Positions 61,003 through 64,000 of a stretch of DNA of 64,000 nucleotides are shown in pieces. The position numbers and the translations under genes are program-made. The DNA is from Nonomuraea wenchangensis (GTDB taxonomy: Bacteria > Actinomycetota > Actinomycetes > Streptosporangiales > Streptosporangiaceae): positions 242,304-306,303 of the forward strand of contig NZ_FOHX01000011.1 of NCBI RefSeq assembly GCF_900111685.1, written 5' to 3'. The notes under the pieces were generated by a model, which was not told where the DNA came from, did no database searches, and was given only the letters and a program-made list of their open reading frames with translations. Numbering within the stretch: position 1 is the stretch's first letter; every line of letters starts with the position of its first letter.

Positions 61003-64000
<2,998 letters not shown>

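Overview
The window is about 64 kb of high-GC actinobacterial chromosome. It carries the replication-origin neighbourhood (parB, parA, rsmG, jag, yidC, yidD, rnpA, rpmH, dnaA, oriC, dnaN, gnd, recF, dciA, gyrB, gyrA, DUF3566 gene, tRNA-Ile) and the usual left flank of Streptosporangiaceae and streptomycetes (dnaB, rplI-rpsR-ssb-rpsF, padR-ino1, cca, murJ-sigM, trxBA). Start codons are often GTG or TTG, third codon positions are strongly GC-biased, and a solitary second-type rpoB sits at the right edge. Together these point to Nonomuraea or a close relative; the genus is an inference.

Left part (1-14 kb): a GntR/ABC-transporter operon with a 36-bp perfect palindrome over its start; dnaB split by two inteins; a MATE exporter; an amino-acid permease; a polar amino-acid ABC operon; and the bL9-bS18-SSB-bS6 operon. 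Middle left (13-26 kb): endonuclease IV, two GT-C mannosyltransferases co-transcribed with a class A penicillin-binding protein, the padR-ino1 pair, idi, an MFS exporter and cca. Middle (25-38 kb): a cell-envelope and redox block made of a DUF6049 protein, MurJ, a pseudokinase, SigM, its zinc anti-sigma factor, thioredoxin reductase and thioredoxin (behind a SigR-type promoter match), then a GNAT protein, an aminotransferase, a D-Ala-D-Ala-ligase-like protein and a threonine aldolase.

Origin (38-57 kb): four parS sites flank or lie inside parB/parA, with a 15-bp minisatellite between the two genes. The rsmG-to-rpmH block runs leftward and dnaA-to-gyrA rightward. The dnaA-dnaN spacer holds about a dozen DnaA-box-like 9-mers, the best oriC candidate. 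DnaA-box cores also occur inside coding sequence: in dnaN every CCT proline codon lies in a CCTGTGGA word, and recF carries two perfect DnaA boxes, one using a TTA codon.

Right edge (57-64 kb): downstream of tRNA-Ile the conserved order ends. There is a frameshifted WD40 remnant, an ECF sigma factor with a membrane partner, a divergent NmrA-oxidoreductase/HxlR-regulator pair, and a partial rpoB not followed by rpoC. This rpoB has substitutions at rifampicin-cluster positions and is the most interesting single gene. The replication genes here form one system: DnaA opens oriC, DciA probably helps load DnaB, SSB, DnaN and gyrase support elongation, and ParAB-parS segregates the product.
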